Below are positions 62,250 through 64,000 of a DNA stretch of 64,000 bases, in pieces. The DNA lies in assembly GCF_000720115.1 (NCBI RefSeq), contig NZ_JOIR01000006.1, positions 1 through 64,000 on the forward strand, read 5' to 3'. The stretch is from Streptomyces sp. NRRL F-2580. GTDB taxonomy: Bacteria; Actinomycetota; Actinomycetes; Streptomycetales; Streptomycetaceae. Under the pieces are notes generated by a model. That model was not told where the DNA came from and made no database searches. It worked only from the letters and a program-made list of their open reading frames with translations. The translations under genes and the position numbers were made by a program. How positions within the stretch are numbered: position 1 is the first letter of the stretch; each line of letters starts with the position of its first letter.

Positions 62250-62487
62250 CCGCCAACCTCACTCTCGATCTCACTTGCACCGACACCCGGGACAGGACGG
62301 GCCCCTGGCATCAGGGCGCGCCGGAGCGCCCGGCTCTGTCGGGATTCCGACATCGCCCGGGCACCGGTCGGGTGAAGGCTAACGCCACCGCAGGGACGAC
62401 GGACCCCAGTCGATCACACCGGAGGCAGCGCATCAGGCCGCGGGGCACACCCTCGGCAGGCTGCCCGCGCGCCGGGCCGCCCGGGCC

Positions 62488-62832
62488 TCACGCCCCCAGT
62501 GCGTCCTCGACGCTCGCGTGCAGGGAGAGCACGGTATCGGCGCCGGTCACCGCGAATAGCCGGCGCAGCTGCTCGCCGGGGGCGGCGATGCGCAGGGCGG
62601 TGAGGTGGTGCACACGCAGCAGCAGGTTCAGGAACGAGGAGTCCCCGAAGGTGATGGCGCCGGCGTCCAGCACCACCAGCGGGTACCGGTCGGTGGCGGC
62701 GGTGAGTGCCTCCTCCAGCGGCGCCAGCGTGTCCTGGTCGAGTTCCCCGTGGGCCGCCACCACCCACCCGGTCCCCGCCGGGTAGGCCTCCCCGACCACA
62801 CCCTGCTGGTGCGCGTCCCTTGCTCCGGTCAT
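62488..62832 (-). CDS. STAS domain anti-anti-sigma factor
   Basis: A 114-residue single STAS domain. WVVAAHGELDQDTLAPLEEAL and PLVVLDAGAITFGDSSFLNLLL carry the conserved phosphorylation loop, with the serine pair in GDSSFL. LRIAAPGEQLRRLFAVTGAD is the following helix. Such proteins, when unphosphorylated, sequester an RsbW/SpoIIAB-type anti-sigma kinase and free a SigB-family factor. It is divergent from the sigma gene at 63051 and upstream of the hybrid kinase gene. The SpoIIE phosphatase at 55810 is a natural partner, but no anti-sigma gene is present. Confidence 0.92.
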   Translation of the reverse strand: MTGARDAHQQGVVGEAYPAGTGWVVAAHGELDQDTLAPLEEALTAATDRYPLVVLDAGAITFGDSSFLNLLLRVHHLTALRIAAPGEQLRRLFAVTGADTVLSLHASVEDALGA

Positions 62833-62956
62833 GTCCGCCTCCCCGGATCGCCGCCTGTACGTCTGTACGTCGTCCTCAGGGAGTATGCCTGCTCATCGCG
62901 TCGACGCGGCCGCCCCCGTCCGAGTCGGCCCTCCTTCGGCCGGGCGGCGCGACCCT

Positions 62957-62975
62957 GCGGAAAAAGTAATTCCGC
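62957..62975. promoter_or_regulatory. Inverted repeat upstream of sigma gene (GCGGAA type)
   Basis: GCGGAA (62957-62962) and TTCCGC (62970-62975) flank AAAGTAA in the 218-bp gap between the STAS and sigma genes. It matches the arms of the repeat at 54898-54915 upstream of the paralogous sigma gene. Confidence 0.6.
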
Positions 62976-63050
62976 TGAGCTGTGTAGAACCGCGAAGTCG
63001 GGGCAGAAGGGCCCGGGCAGCCGTCAGTCAATCGGGAGGGAGCGGCCACC

Positions 63051-63977
63051 ATGTCTCGCTCGTCCACCGCAGTAGGCCCCATTCGTGCAACAGAGGCGCA
63101 CGTCCCTGCTTGTGACCGAGGCACCGCGGGAGCACCAACGCAGGACGAGGACCTGCTTCATGTGGAGAACGCGCGGGAGATGGCTCCCGCCGACGCACGC
63201 GAACTGTCGCGGCTCTTCTTCGGGAAGCTGCGCACGCTGGAGGAGGGGACGCGCGAGTACCAGTACACGCGCAACACCCTGATCGAGATGAATCTCTCCC
63301 TCGTGCAGTTCGCCGCGCGCAGGTTCCGCTCCCGGGCGGCCGGCGGGGGTCTCGACATGGACGACATCATCCAAGTGGGGACGATAGGCCTGATCAAGGC
63401 CATCGACCGCTACGACCTGGAGCGCGAGGTCGAGTTCTCCACCCTCGCCCTCCCCTACATCACCGGTGAGATCAAGCGCTACTTCCGCGACACCACCTGG
63501 GCCGTGCACGTCCCGCGGCGCCTGCAGGAACTGCGCATGGAACTCGCCAAGGCCCAGGAGACCCTGACCGACGACCTGGGCAGGGCGCCGACGGTCAAGG
63601 AGGTCGCGCGCCACCTGAAGCTGTCCGAGGAGGAGGTCATCGACGGGCTGGTGGCCGCGAACGGCTACACGAGCGGTTCCCTCGACACCGCCGGCGCGGA
63701 GAGCGACGCGACGTCCACGGCGAGCCCGACGACGCGGCCGCTGGCGGAACGCCTCGGCGAGGTCGACCCCGCCATGGAGCTCTTCGAGGAGTTCCACACC
63801 CTCGCGCCCCTGCTGGAGCAACTGGACGAACGCGACCGGTGGATCCTGCAGATGCGCTTCGGCGAGGAGAAGACCCAGGCCGAGATCGGCGCCGAACTGG
63901 GCATCTCGCAGATGCAGGTCTCCCGCATCCTGTCCCGGACCCTGGCCCGCCTGCGCGCCGGCATGCTCACGGTATAG
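63051..63977 (+). CDS. RNA polymerase sigma factor, SigB/SigF/SigG subfamily
   Basis: A 308-residue paralogue of the sigma at 53913. Region 2 has NTLIEMNLSLVQFAARRF and GTIGLIKAIDRYDLEREVEF, then FSTLALPYITGEIKRYF. Region 3 has VHVPRRLQELRMELAKAQET and region 4 ends with KTQAEIGAELGISQMQVSRIL. GGGAGGGAG precedes ATG 63051. Later in-frame Met and Val codons before the conserved MAPADARELSRLFF make a shorter start possible. It is divergent from the STAS gene, an arrangement suggesting that the STAS protein regulates it. It ends 23 bases before the window edge. Confidence 0.95.
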   Translation: MSRSSTAVGPIRATEAHVPACDRGTAGAPTQDEDLLHVENAREMAPADARELSRLFFGKLRTLEEGTREYQYTRNTLIEMNLSLVQFAARRFRSRAAGGGLDMDDIIQVGTIGLIKAIDRYDLEREVEFSTLALPYITGEIKRYFRDTTWAVHVPRRLQELRMELAKAQETLTDDLGRAPTVKEVARHLKLSEEEVIDGLVAANGYTSGSLDTAGAESDATSTASPTTRPLAERLGEVDPAMELFEEFHTLAPLLEQLDERDRWILQMRFGEEKTQAEIGAELGISQMQVSRILSRTLARLRAGMLTV

Positions 63978-64000
63978 GGCCGGGCCATGACCTCCCTGCG

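Overview
The window looks like a Streptomyces chromosome. It has very high G+C with codon bias towards G/C in third positions, frequent GTG starts, long antisense open frames typical of high-GC actinomycetes, two SigB/SigF-type sigma factors, SpoIIE-type phosphatases, Tat-exported proteins and many TetR/LysR/MarR regulators paired with divergent genes. No rRNA, tRNA, insertion sequence, integrase or CRISPR array was found. The content reads as accessory or arm-type metabolism and regulation mixed with a few housekeeping genes (nadE, kbl-tdh).

Layout. 1-660: two decayed gene fragments (DNA-alkylation-repair-like, GNAT) next to a G-rich tract and tandem repeats. 0.66-3.5 kb: TetR-VOC pair divergent from an FAD monooxygenase and a Ddn-like reductase, with twin palindromic operators. 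3.5-8.2 kb: minus-strand operon of an MpaB-like oxygenase, a cytosolic Ser/Thr kinase with TPRs, and an FAD oxidoreductase whose start overlaps the kinase stop. 8.3-9.7 kb: secreted Vgb-like propeller protein. 10.1 kb: nadE. 11-15.1 kb: TetR, MFS exporter, SRPBCC protein and carotenoid oxygenase, with matching TGAGT-N8-ACTCA sites. 15.2-20.2 kb: PHP phosphoesterase with a lectin-like propeller, SDR and TetR around a 20-bp palindrome, and an ADP-ribosylglycohydrolase. 20.3-22.7 kb: a broken sialidase-like remnant, an acyl-CoA dehydrogenase with a KstR-like site, and a DinB protein. 22.7-26 kb: DeoR-controlled SIS isomerase and class II aldolase. 26-30.4 kb: tdh-kbl with a large composite hairpin between them, then a LysR gene and a secreted protein.

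30.6-42.6 kb holds an esterase, a methyltransferase, a LysR/MFS divergent pair, a PAS/GAF/SpoIIE phosphatase, a GH15 enzyme, a DoxX/MarR pair with twin TTCNAATTNGAA sites, a DUF1232 protein, an AlkB-like dioxygenase and another MFS exporter. 42.7-45.9 kb is a metal-homeostasis block: promoter, cobalamin riboswitch, cbtB-cbtA, then an ArsR regulator and an MFS protein with a histidine-rich tail. 45.9-53.9 kb has small regulator/enzyme pairs and an atypical cytochrome P450.

53.9-64 kb is a stress-signalling locus. Two SigB-family sigma genes flank an STAS protein, a soluble six-unit HAMP-repeat hybrid histidine kinase, and an ANTAR-GAF-PAS-SpoIIE phosphatase whose start codon overlaps the kinase stop. 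Similar GCGGAA...TTCCGC inverted repeats lie upstream of both sigma genes. I infer a partner-switching network in which the kinase and phosphatase control the STAS protein and, through an anti-sigma factor not present here, the sigma factors. This is the strongest candidate for an unusual system in the window.
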